Assembly (NCBI GenBank): GCA_035539135.1
Contig: DATLJD010000014.1
Span: 248,001-312,000 of the forward strand
Reading direction: 5' to 3'
DNA length: 64,000 nt
From: JABFWF01 sp035539135
Lineage (GTDB): Bacteria > Pseudomonadota > Gammaproteobacteria > Xanthomonadales > Xanthomonadaceae
Shown: positions 1-7,479 of the stretch, one piece after another
Layout of the letters: each line of letters begins with the position of its first letter
How positions within the stretch are numbered: the first letter of the stretch is position 1
Made by a program: the position numbers and the translations under genes
Notes under the pieces: model-generated
What the model was told of the DNA's origin: nothing
What the model saw: only the letters and a program-made list of their open reading frames with translations
Database searches by the model: none

Positions 1-1
1 C

Positions 2-778
2 GACACCGAGCAGCGCATCGAAGCACTGGTCGCGGCCGGCGTGGACGTGGTCGTGGTGGACACCGCGCACGGCCACTCGCAGGGCGTGATCGAGCGCGTC
101 GCATGGGTCAAGAAGCGCTTCCCGAAGCTGCAGGTGGTCGGCGGCAACATCGTCACCGGCGACGCCGCCCGCGCGCTGGAAGACGCCGGCGCGGACGCGG
201 TCAAGGTCGGCGTCGGCCCCGGTTCGATCTGCACCACCCGCGTCGTCGCCGGCGTCGGCGTGCCGCAGGTCACCGCGATCTCGATGGTCGCCGAGGCGCT
301 GCAGGACCGCATCCCGCTGATCGCCGACGGCGGCATCCGCTATTCGGGCGACATCGGCAAGGCGCTGGTCGCCGGCGCCAGCTCGGTGATGATCGGCGGC
401 CTGTTCGCCGGCACCGAGGAGTCGCCGGGCGAGACCGAGCTGTTCCAGGGCCGCAGCTACAAGAGCTACCGCGGCATGGGCTCGATCGGCGCGATGGAGA
501 AGGGCTCCAAGGACCGCTACTTCCAGGACGCCTCCGACGCCGACAAGCTGGTGCCCGAAGGCATCGAGGGCCGCGTGCCGTACCGCGGCCCGCTCAGTGG
601 CGTCGTCCACCAGCTGATGGGCGGCCTGCGCGCGACCATGGGCTACGTCGGCTGCGCGACGGTCGAGGAGATGCGCAAGAAGCCGTCCTTCGTGAAGGTG
701 ACCGGCGCCGGCCAGCGCGAGAGCCACGTGCACGACGTGCAGATCACGAAAGAGCCCCCGAACTACCGCGCGGGGTGA
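2..778 (+). CDS. guaB: IMP dehydrogenase, C-terminal part (cut by window start)
   Basis: IMP dehydrogenase oxidises IMP to XMP with NAD+, the first committed step of GMP synthesis. Only the last 258 residues are present; the gene enters from the left edge in the frame of base 2. The catalytic cysteine lies in SICTTR (fragment residue 77), within the GVGPGSICTTR loop. It is followed by the phosphate-binding DGGIRYSGDIGKAL stretch and the SYRGMGSIGAM flap motif, all typical of the family. guaA follows on the same strand after 114 bases, the usual guaBA arrangement, but the gap is filled by a repeat. Identification is secure; the missing N-terminus, including any CBS domains, cannot be judged. 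Confidence 0.97.
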   Translation, partial: DTEQRIEALVAAGVDVVVVDTAHGHSQGVIERVAWVKKRFPKLQVVGGNIVTGDAARALEDAGADAVKVGVGPGSICTTRVVAGVGVPQVTAISMVAEALQDRIPLIADGGIRYSGDIGKALVAGASSVMIGGLFAGTEESPGETELFQGRSYKSYRGMGSIGAMEKGSKDRYFQDASDADKLVPEGIEGRVPYRGPLSGVVHQLMGGLRATMGYVGCATVEEMRKKPSFVKVTGAGQRESHVHDVQITKEPPNYRAG

Positions 779-792
779 GGCTTCCAGAGAGG

Positions 793-886
793 GTAACCGG
801 TAGCCGGTAACCGGCAGCCGGAAAGCAACGAAAACCGTCGGCGGGCCGGCTTTCCGGCTCCCGGCTCCCGATTCCCGGCTCCCGGC
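793..886. repeat. CCGG-rich extragenic repeat between guaB and guaA
   Basis: Two arrays of short CCGG-containing units face each other. The left one alternates GTAACCGG and TAGCCGG; the right one repeats CCCGGCT and CCCGATT. The arms contain the perfect inverted repeat GCCGGAAAGC (817-826) and GCTTTCCGGC (849-858). The element ends about 6 bases before the guaA start codon, so it occupies the place where a ribosome binding site would lie. It looks like a REP-type palindrome dispersed in intergenic DNA; copy number in the genome cannot be seen from here. Confidence 0.65.
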
Positions 887-892
887 ACACCC

Positions 893-2461
893 ATGACCGA
901 CCTGCATTCCGACCGGATCCTGATCCTCGACTTCGGCGCGCAATACACGCAGCTGATCGCGCGCCGCATCCGCGAGATCGGCGTGTACTGCGAGATCTGG
1001 GCCTGGGACCACGATCCGGCGGAGATCGCCCGCTACGCGCCGAAGGGCATCGTCCTGTCCGGCGGCCCCGAGTCGACCACCGCGGACGGCGCGCCGCGCG
1101 CGCCGCAGGCGGTGTTCGACGCCGGCGTGCCGATCCTGGGCATCTGCTACGGCATGCAGACCCTCGCCGCGCAGCTCGGCGGCGCCACCGAGGCCGCCGA
1201 CCAGCGCGAGTTCGGCCACGCGACGGTCGAACTGGTCGCGCAGGACGCGCTGCTCGACGGTCTCAAGGACCATCCGGGCTCGCCGCCGAAGCTCGACGTG
1301 TGGATGAGCCACGGCGACCACGTGTCGGTCGCGCCGCCGGGCTTCGTCGTCACCGCGCGCACCGACCGCATCCCGGTCGCGGCGATGGCGAACGACGACA
1401 AGCGCTGGTACGGCGTGCAGTTCCATCCGGAAGTCACCCACACCAAGTCCGGGCAGGCGCTGCTGCGCCGCTTCGCGGTCGACATCTGCGGCTGCCGCAC
1501 GCTGTGGACGCCCGAGCACATCATCGAGGACCAGGTCGCCCGCGTGCGCGCGCAGGTCGGCGGCGACGAGGTCATCCTCGGCCTGTCCGGCGGCGTGGAT
1601 TCGTCGGTGGTCGCCGCGCTGCTGCACAAGGCGATCGGCGACCAGCTGACCTGCGTGTTCGTCGATACCGGCCTGCTGCGCTGGCAGGAAGGCGACCAGG
1701 TGATGGCGATGTTCGCCCAGCACATGGGCGTCAAGGTGATCCGGGTCAACGCCCGCGAGCGCTACTTCCGGGCGCTCGAGGGCGTGGCCGACCCGGAGGC
1801 CAAGCGCAAGATCATCGGCAACCTGTTCGTCGAGATCTTCGACGAGGAGGCGGGCAAGCTGAAGAACGCGAAGTGGCTGGCGCAGGGCACGATCTACCCC
1901 GACGTGATCGAGTCGGCCGGCAGCAAGACCGGCAAGGCCCACGTCATCAAGAGCCACCACAACGTCGGTGGCCTGCCCGCGGACATGAAGCTGGGCCTGG
2001 TCGAACCGCTGCGCGAGCTGTTCAAGGACGAGGTGCGCCGCCTCGGCGTGGAGCTCGGCCTGCCGCGCGAGATGGTCTACCGGCATCCGTTCCCGGGCCC
2101 GGGGCTGGGCGTGCGCATCCTCGGCGAGGTGAAGCCGGAGTACGCCGAGCTGCTGGCGCGGGCCGACCACATCTTCATCGAGGAACTGCGGCGCGCCGAC
2201 CTGTACGACAAGGTCAGCCAGGCTTTCGCGGTCTTCCTGCCGGTGAAGTCGGTCGGCGTGGTCGGCGACGCGCGCGCCTACGAATGGGTGATCGCGCTGC
2301 GCGCGGTCGAGACCATCGACTTCATGACCGCGCACTGGGCGCACCTGCCGTACGACTTCCTCGGCCGCGTCTCCAACCGCATCATCAACGAACTGCGTGG
2401 CATCTCGCGGGTGGTCTACGACATCAGCGGCAAGCCGCCGGCCACGATCGAGTGGGAATGA
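893..2461 (+). CDS. guaA: GMP synthase (glutamine-hydrolysing)
   Basis: Converts XMP to GMP using ATP and glutamine. The 522-residue protein has the normal three-part layout. A class I glutaminase has nucleophile C85 in GICYGMQ and H178/E180 in FHPE. An N-type PP-loop ATPase has SGGVDSS at 232-238. The C-terminal dimerisation domain ends in the family-typical PPATIEWE. The start is the ATG right behind a CCGG-rich repeat and has no obvious Shine-Dalgarno sequence, although the N-terminus (DRILILDFGAQYTQLIARRIRE) aligns well with the family. It follows guaB on the same strand. A 12-bp perfect hairpin begins in its stop codon. Confidence 0.98.
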   Translation: MTDLHSDRILILDFGAQYTQLIARRIREIGVYCEIWAWDHDPAEIARYAPKGIVLSGGPESTTADGAPRAPQAVFDAGVPILGICYGMQTLAAQLGGATEAADQREFGHATVELVAQDALLDGLKDHPGSPPKLDVWMSHGDHVSVAPPGFVVTARTDRIPVAAMANDDKRWYGVQFHPEVTHTKSGQALLRRFAVDICGCRTLWTPEHIIEDQVARVRAQVGGDEVILGLSGGVDSSVVAALLHKAIGDQLTCVFVDTGLLRWQEGDQVMAMFAQHMGVKVIRVNARERYFRALEGVADPEAKRKIIGNLFVEIFDEEAGKLKNAKWLAQGTIYPDVIESAGSKTGKAHVIKSHHNVGGLPADMKLGLVEPLRELFKDEVRRLGVELGLPREMVYRHPFPGPGLGVRILGEVKPEYAELLARADHIFIEELRRADLYDKVSQAFAVFLPVKSVGVVGDARAYEWVIALRAVETIDFMTAHWAHLPYDFLGRVSNRIINELRGISRVVYDISGKPPATIEWE

Positions 2462-2492
2462 GCCGCTTGCGCGCCATGCCGCAAGCGGCTCA
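2459..2492 (+). terminator. Hairpin overlapping the guaA stop codon
   Basis: Perfect 12-bp inverted repeat: TGAGCCGCTTGC (2459-2470) and GCAAGCGGCTCA (2481-2492), with a 10-base loop. The left arm contains the guaA stop. There is only a weak T tail (TTG), so it may act as a transcript-end stabiliser or a partly efficient terminator rather than a classical intrinsic one. Confidence 0.6.
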
Positions 2493-2586
2493 TTGACCGG
2501 CCACGGATGGCCGGGCCGGACGATCCGAAGCCGGGGACGCGACGCCCTGGATGGCGGCGCCGAGCTGGCCGAAGCCGGGAGCAAGC

Positions 2587-3078
2587 GTGACCCAACCTGA
2601 TCCGACCGCTACCGACCAGCACTGGATCCGCCATGCCCTCGCGCTCGCCGAGCGCGCGGAGCGCGAGCACGACGAGATTCCGGTCGGCGCGGTGCTGGTC
2701 GCGGCCGACGGGGAGGTGCTCGGCGAAGGCTGGAACCGCAACATCACCGACAACGACCCGAGCGCGCACGCGGAGATCGTCGCCTTGCGCGCGGCCGGCC
2801 GCCGGGCCGGCAACCACCGCCTGCTCGGCGCCACCCTGTACGTGACCCTGGAGCCCTGCGCGATGTGCGCGATGGCGCTGGTCCACGCGCGCGTCGCCCG
2901 CGTGGTGTTCGCCGCCGCCGATCCCAAGACGGGCGCCGCCGGCAGCGTGTTCGACCTGCTCGCCGATCCCCGCCACAACCATCGCGTGGCAGTGCAGGGC
3001 GGCGTGCTCGCCGACGAGGCCGGCCGCCGCCTGAGCAACTACTTCCGGGCCAAGCGCGGCAAGCCGCCGCTGGAATGA
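2587..3078 (+). CDS. tadA: tRNA-specific adenosine deaminase
   Basis: Deaminates A34 to inosine in tRNA-Arg(ACG). The cytidine/deoxycytidylate deaminase fold is shown by the zinc signature HAE (H61, E63) and PCAMC (C91, C94), with DEIPVGAVLV upstream. I chose the GTG at 2587 (163 residues) because GGGAG lies about 6 bases upstream and the family starts close to the HWIRHALALAERA helix. An in-frame ATG at 2551 would add 12 residues with low-complexity content. orn follows after about 60 bases in the same direction. Confidence 0.93.
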   Translation: MTQPDPTATDQHWIRHALALAERAEREHDEIPVGAVLVAADGEVLGEGWNRNITDNDPSAHAEIVALRAAGRRAGNHRLLGATLYVTLEPCAMCAMALVHARVARVVFAAADPKTGAAGSVFDLLADPRHNHRVAVQGGVLADEAGRRLSNYFRAKRGKPPLE

Positions 3079-3139
3079 GGCGCGGGGCAGGGCGGCGCCT
3101 CGGCTATCATGCCGGCAGCACCGCGACAGGGAACGCCAC

Positions 3140-3703
3140 GTGACCCAAGGCACCGAAGGCCGGCTGATCTGGATCGACCTGGAAATGACCGGGCTCGACA
3201 CGGCCACCGATTCGATCATCGAGATCGCCACGGTCGTCACCGACGCCGAACTCAACATCCTTGCAGAGGGTCCCGAACTGGCGATCGCCCATCCGCTGGC
3301 CGCGCTGGAGGCGATGGACGAATGGAACCGCACCCAGCACGGCAAGTCCGGCCTCTGGCAGCGCGTGCTGGAGAGCAGGGTCTCGATCGCCGAGGCCGAG
3401 GCGCGGACCGTGGCCTTCCTGGCCGAGTGGGTGCCGGCGAACGCCTCGCCGATGTGCGGCAACTCGATCTGCCAGGACCGGCGCTTCCTGCACCGGCTGA
3501 TGCCCGCGCTGGAACGCCACTTCCACTACCGCAACCTCGACGTCAGCACGATCAAGGAACTGGCCCGGCGCTGGGCGCCGCAGCTGATGGCCGGGCTGCG
3601 CAAGGACGCCGCGCACACGGCGCTCAGCGACGTGCGCGACTCGATCGCCGAATTGCGCTATTACCGCCAGCACATGGGCCCGCTGGGCGGCCACCCGGCC
3701 TGA
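3140..3703 (+). CDS. orn: Oligoribonuclease
   Basis: 3'-to-5' exonuclease that degrades di- to pentanucleotides, including pGpG, the end product of cyclic-di-GMP breakdown. The 187-residue protein has the DEDDh exonuclease signature: WIDLEMTGLD with D13 and E15, NSICQDRRFL, and HTALSDVRDS near the end. It starts at a GTG preceded by AGGGAAC. A TATCAT hexamer at 3105-3110 could be its -10. Because the window also encodes RpfG, an HD-GYP phosphodiesterase, Orn plausibly completes that pathway in the same cell. tRNA-Leu lies 46 bases downstream. Confidence 0.96.
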   Translation: MTQGTEGRLIWIDLEMTGLDTATDSIIEIATVVTDAELNILAEGPELAIAHPLAALEAMDEWNRTQHGKSGLWQRVLESRVSIAEAEARTVAFLAEWVPANASPMCGNSICQDRRFLHRLMPALERHFHYRNLDVSTIKELARRWAPQLMAGLRKDAAHTALSDVRDSIAELRYYRQHMGPLGGHPA

Positions 3704-3749
3704 CCCCGAGGGTTTCCGCCGCTCCCGGCTTGCGGCACCATGCGCGCGA

Positions 3750-3836
3750 GCCCGGATGGCGAAACTGGTAGACGCAAGGGACTTAAAATCCCTCGGCCGC
3801 AAGGCCATGTCGGTTCGATCCCGACTCCGGGCACCA
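3750..3836 (+). tRNA. tRNA-Leu (anticodon UAA)
   Basis: 87-base class II tRNA with a long variable arm. The acceptor stem GCCCGGA pairs with TCCGGGC (3826-3832), followed by A and an encoded CCA. The anticodon loop CTTAAAA gives TAA at 3784-3786, decoding UUA. The T arm is GGTTCGATCC. The next gene starts within 15 bases of the CCA, so the tRNA may be excised from a longer transcript. Confidence 0.97.
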
Positions 3837-3850
3837 CATGGGGGATGGCA

Positions 3851-5128
3851 ATGCGGGACCTCGCCAGCGCGCGCATCGCGGTCGTCGGACTGGGCTACGT
3901 CGGCCTGCCGCTGGCGGTCGCCTTCGGCCGGCGCTACGACACGCTCGGCTTCGACATCGACGCCGCCCGCGTCGAGGTGCTGCGCGGCGGCCGCGACGAC
4001 AACCGCGAAGTGGACGACGCCGAGTTCGCGCAGGCGACCCGGCTGCGCCTGTCCGCCGACGCCGCCGACCTGCGCGGGCGCGACGTCTACGTGGTCACCG
4101 TGCCGACTCCGATCAACGAGCACAAGCAGCCCGACTTCGGCCCGCTGGTGCGGGCCAGCCGCGCGATCGGTGCGGTGCTCGCGCGCGGCGACGTGGTGGT
4201 CTACGAGTCCACCGTCTATCCCGGCGCGACCGAGGAGATCTGCGTGCCGGAACTCGAGCGCGCCTCCGGCCTGCGCTTCAACCAGGACTTCTTCGTCGGC
4301 TACAGCCCGGAGCGGATCAACCCTGGCGACCGCGCGCGCCGGCTGGCGGACATCCCCAAGGTGACGTCGGGCTCGACGCCGGAAGCGGCGGACTTCGTCG
4401 ACGCGCTGTACCGCAGCATCATCCCGGCAGGTACGCACAAGGCGTCCAGCATCCAGGTCGCGGAGGCGGCGAAGGTCGTCGAGAACACCCAGCGCGACGC
4501 CAACATCGCGCTGATCAACGAGTTCGCGTTGATCTTCCACCGGCTCGGGATCGACACCGGGGAAGTCCTGGAGGCGGCGGGCACCAAGTGGAACTTCCTG
4601 AAGTTCCGCCCGGGCCTGGTCGGCGGCCACTGCATCGGCGTGGACCCGTACTACCTGATCCAGAAGGCGCAATCGACCGGCTACTACCCGGACATCCTGC
4701 TCGCCTGCCGCCGCATCAACGACGCGATGGGCCAGCACGTCGCCGCCGAGGTCATCAAGCTGATGATCCGGCGCGGCATCGCGGTCGCCGGCGCGCGCAT
4801 CCTGCTGCTCGGGCTGACCTTCAAGGAGAACTGCCCGGACCTGCGCAACACGCGGGTGGTGGACCTCGCGCGCGAATTCCGCGAATACGGCGCGACGGTC
4901 GACATCCACGACCCCTGGGCCGACCCCGCGCAGGCGCGCGACGAGTACGGCGTGAGCCTGCTGGACGCGCCGCAGCCGGGCGCCTACGACGCGATCGTGG
5001 TTGCGGTCGCCCACGACCAGTTCCGCGACATGGGCGTGGACGGCCTGCGACGGCTGGCCAACGGGCGCGCCGTGATCTACGACATCAAGGGTCTGTTCCC
5101 GAAGGACGCGGTGGACGCGCGGCTGTAG
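3851..5128 (+). CDS. Nucleotide-sugar dehydrogenase (TviB/WbpA-like UDP-HexNAc 6-dehydrogenase)
   Basis: NAD-dependent oxidation of a UDP-sugar C6 alcohol to a uronic acid, used in O-antigen or exopolysaccharide precursor synthesis. The 425-residue protein has an N-terminal Rossmann motif GLGYVGLP (13-20). It also has VTVPTPINEHKQPD (82-95), YESTVYPGATEE, the central dimerisation helix (AKVVENTQRDANIAL) and the catalytic Cys261 in GGHCIGVDPYYL. The PTPIN and GYSPERINPGD motifs favour the TviB/WbpO group acting on N-acetylhexosamines over UDP-glucose dehydrogenase. ATG 3851 has GGGGG 6 bases upstream; ATG 3845 is possible but too close to that site. No other sugar genes adjoin it. Confidence 0.85.
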   Translation: MRDLASARIAVVGLGYVGLPLAVAFGRRYDTLGFDIDAARVEVLRGGRDDNREVDDAEFAQATRLRLSADAADLRGRDVYVVTVPTPINEHKQPDFGPLVRASRAIGAVLARGDVVVYESTVYPGATEEICVPELERASGLRFNQDFFVGYSPERINPGDRARRLADIPKVTSGSTPEAADFVDALYRSIIPAGTHKASSIQVAEAAKVVENTQRDANIALINEFALIFHRLGIDTGEVLEAAGTKWNFLKFRPGLVGGHCIGVDPYYLIQKAQSTGYYPDILLACRRINDAMGQHVAAEVIKLMIRRGIAVAGARILLLGLTFKENCPDLRNTRVVDLAREFREYGATVDIHDPWADPAQARDEYGVSLLDAPQPGAYDAIVVAVAHDQFRDMGVDGLRRLANGRAVIYDIKGLFPKDAVDARL

Positions 5129-5175
5129 TCCGCGCCCGCGCTATCCTCGGGGCCGGTCCTCGCCGGAGCCGTCGC

Positions 5176-6801
5176 ATGCTGCGTTACGCCGCCTACGCCG
5201 CCAGCCTGCTGCTCACGCTGCTGTGCATCGCGCTCGCCGTGCTCGACGGGCGCGGCTGGCGCTGGGGCGCCGTCGGGTTCGGCCTGCTCGCGCTGCTCGG
5301 CACCTGGGACCTGCTGCAGCGGCACAGCACCCTGCGCCGCAACTATCCGCTGCTGGCGCACTTTCGCTACGGGCTGGAGTCGATCGGTCCCGAGATCCGC
5401 CAGTACTTCATCGAGCGCGACACCGAGGAGGCGCCGTTCTCGCGCCAGCAGCGCGCGCTCGTGTACCAGCGCGCCAAGCAGGTGATGGACGTGGTGCCGT
5501 TCGGCACCGAGCACGACGTCTACAACCCGGCCTACGAGTGGATCAACCATTCGCTGCAGCCGACCGCGATCGCCTCGCACGATTTCCGGGTGCGGGTCGG
5601 CACGCTGGCGACCCAGCCCTACGACGCCAGCGTCTTCAACATCTCGGCGATGAGCTTCGGCGCGCTGTCGGCGGCGGCGATCCGCGCGCTCAACGCCGGC
5701 GCGCGGCTGGGCGGGTTCTACCACGACACCGGCGAGGGATCGATCTCGCCGTACCACCGCGAGCACGGCGGCGACCTGGTGTGGGAGATCGGCTCGGGCT
5801 ACTTCGGTTGCCGCGACGACGAGGGCCGCTTCAGCGAGGAGCGCTTCGCCGAAAACGCGCTCGATCCGCAGGTCAAGATGGTCGAGGTCAAGCTGTCGCA
5901 GGGCGCCAAGCCCGGCCATGGCGGGGTGCTGCCGGCGGCCAAGGTCAGCGCCGAGATCGCCGCCACCCGCGGCGTGCTGGAGGGCCGCGACTGCATTTCG
6001 CCGGCGCGGCATGGCGCGTTCTCGACCCCGGTCGGCCTGCTCGAGTTCGTGGCGAAGCTGCGCGACCTGTCCGGCGGCAAGCCAGCCGGCTTCAAGCTGG
6101 CGATCGGCCATCCGTGGGAGTGGTTCGCACTGGCCAAGGCGATGCAGGAAACGGGCCTGCTGCCCGATTTCATCGTGGTGGACGGCGCGGAGGGCGGCAC
6201 CGGCGCGGCGCCGGCCGAGTTCGTCGACCACGTCGGCGTTCCGATGCACGAGGGGCTCATGCTGGTGCACAACACCCTGGTCGGCCTCGGCCTGCGCGAC
6301 CGGATCAGGATCGGCGCGGCCGGCAAGATCGTCAGCGCCTTCGACGTCGCGCGCACGCTGGCGCTGGGGGCGGACTGGTGCAATGCCGGGCGCGGCTTCA
6401 TGTTCGCGCTTGGCTGCATCCAGTCGCAGAGCTGCCACACCGATCGCTGCCCGACCGGCATCGCCACCCAGGACCCGCGGCGCTGGCGCGCACTCGACGT
6501 GCCGGACAAGGCCAACCGCGTGTTCCGCTTCCAGCAGAACACCCTGCACGCGCTGCGCGACCTGCTGTGCGCGGCGGGGCTGGAGAGCCCGGCCCAGCTC
6601 GGGCCGGAGCACATCCTGCGGCGGGTGTCGCCGACCGAAGTGCGCTCGCTGGCGGCGCTGTACCGCTTCCTCGAGCCAGGCGAGTTGCTGCACGGCGTGC
6701 CCGAGCACGCCGTGTTCCGCGCCTTCTGGACGGACGCGCGCAGCGACAGCTTCGCCCCGCCGGAGCGGGTGCGCTCGCTGCGCGCCAGCAAGTCGCTCTA
6801 G
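5176..6801 (+). CDS. FMN-binding glutamate synthase-family protein, membrane-anchored
   Basis: The 541-residue protein starts with a hydrophobic hairpin (about residues 1-40). The rest matches the FMN-binding (GltB2) domain of glutamate synthase, with FNISAMSFGALSAAAIRALN, GGVLPAAKVSAEIA, the FMN-site run VDGAEGGTGAAPAEF, and ADWCNAGRGFMFALGCIQSQSCHTDRCPTG. C414, C420 and C425 resemble the 3Fe-4S cysteines of glutamate synthase. The amidotransferase domain is absent, so glutamine-dependent glutamate synthesis is unlikely; the real substrate is unknown. ATG 5176 follows GGAGCC. It sits alone between the sugar dehydrogenase and the opposite-strand arsC. Confidence 0.85.
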   Translation: MLRYAAYAASLLLTLLCIALAVLDGRGWRWGAVGFGLLALLGTWDLLQRHSTLRRNYPLLAHFRYGLESIGPEIRQYFIERDTEEAPFSRQQRALVYQRAKQVMDVVPFGTEHDVYNPAYEWINHSLQPTAIASHDFRVRVGTLATQPYDASVFNISAMSFGALSAAAIRALNAGARLGGFYHDTGEGSISPYHREHGGDLVWEIGSGYFGCRDDEGRFSEERFAENALDPQVKMVEVKLSQGAKPGHGGVLPAAKVSAEIAATRGVLEGRDCISPARHGAFSTPVGLLEFVAKLRDLSGGKPAGFKLAIGHPWEWFALAKAMQETGLLPDFIVVDGAEGGTGAAPAEFVDHVGVPMHEGLMLVHNTLVGLGLRDRIRIGAAGKIVSAFDVARTLALGADWCNAGRGFMFALGCIQSQSCHTDRCPTGIATQDPRRWRALDVPDKANRVFRFQQNTLHALRDLLCAAGLESPAQLGPEHILRRVSPTEVRSLAALYRFLEPGELLHGVPEHAVFRAFWTDARSDSFAPPERVRSLRASKSL

Positions 6802-6810
6802 CGGAGCTCC

Positions 6811-7167
6811 CTACAGCAGTTCCAGCACGCGCTCCGGCGGCCGCCCGATCACCGCGCGCCCGTCCTTGACGAAGATCGGCCGCTCGATCAGCCGCGGATG
6901 CGAATGCATCGCCCGCAGCAGGGCGTCCTCACCGAGCGCCGGGTCGTCCAGCCCGAGTTCCGCGTACTCGGTCTCGCCGGCGCGCAGCAGGGCGCGCGCC
7001 GGCAGGCCGAGCTGGCGCAGCACGCCGCGCAGTTCGTCCACCGTGGGCGGCGTCTCCAGGTAGGACACGATCACCGGGTCCACGCCGCGCTCGCGCAGCA
7101 GGTCCAGGGCGCCGCGCGACTTGGAGCAGCGCGGGTTGTGGTAGAGGCGGGGGGCGTCGTAGGACAT
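6811..7167 (-). CDS. arsC: Arsenate reductase, glutaredoxin-dependent type
   Basis: 118-residue thioredoxin-fold protein of the ArsC/Spx family. The catalytic cysteine C14 sits in HNPRCSKSR, and the arginine-containing stretch IERPIFVKDGRAVIGRPPE matches the substrate-binding segment of ArsC rather than Spx. It reduces arsenate to arsenite with glutaredoxin and glutathione. There is no arsR, arsB or acr3 next to it, so it may be a housekeeping copy. It converges with the FMN protein, 9 bases between the ends. Confidence 0.9.
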   Translation of the reverse strand: MSYDAPRLYHNPRCSKSRGALDLLRERGVDPVIVSYLETPPTVDELRGVLRQLGLPARALLRAGETEYAELGLDDPALGEDALLRAMHSHPRLIERPIFVKDGRAVIGRPPERVLELL

Positions 7168-7227
7168 CGCGGATTCCGGGCGTGTGCGGCCAAGGGTAGC
7201 GCGCCAGCCCGATCGTGCGGGCGAGGC

Positions 7228-7256
7228 TTGGCCGCGCGCGGAGGCGCCGCTATACT
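7228..7256 (+). promoter_or_regulatory. Sigma70 promoter of tRNA-Val
   Basis: TTGGCC (7228-7233), 17-base spacer, TATACT (7251-7256). Predicted transcription start about 7263, just ahead of the mature tRNA 5' end at 7267. Confidence 0.75.
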
Positions 7257-7266
7257 GCGCGGCCCC

Positions 7267-7341
7267 GGGCGGTTAGCTCAGCGGTAGAGCATTGCCTTCA
7301 CACGGCAAGGGTCGCAGGTTCGAACCCTGCACCGCCCACCA
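7267..7341 (+). tRNA. tRNA-Val (anticodon CAC)
   Basis: 75 bases. The acceptor GGGCGGT pairs with ACCGCCC (7331-7337), followed by A and an encoded CCA. The anticodon stem TTGCC/GGCAA encloses TTCACAC, giving CAC at 7299-7301 for GUG codons. The T arm is AGGTTCGAACC. It has its own promoter upstream and an intrinsic terminator immediately downstream. Confidence 0.97.
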
Positions 7342-7346
7342 GGATC

Positions 7347-7368
7347 AAGCCCCCTCGCGGGGCTTTTT
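7347..7368 (+). terminator. Intrinsic terminator of tRNA-Val
   Basis: AAGCCCC (7347-7353), loop CTCGC, GGGGCTT (7359-7365), then a T run reaching 7368. A classical Rho-independent structure 5 bases after the tRNA. Confidence 0.85.
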
Positions 7369-7479
7369 CGTTTCCAGCCTGGCCCGGTGCCCGCGGCGGC
7401 CCGCGATCATGACGCTGCCTTGTCCGCCCCGCCCAGTACCCTGCGTGCTTCCTGAAGAGAAGCCAACGGGGGCATCGGC

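Noticed and set aside
7369..7479. Possible small gene or riboswitch between tRNA-Val and the QueC-like gene
   Set aside because: No conserved preQ1 or other aptamer motif and no convincing start with ribosome binding site was recognised.
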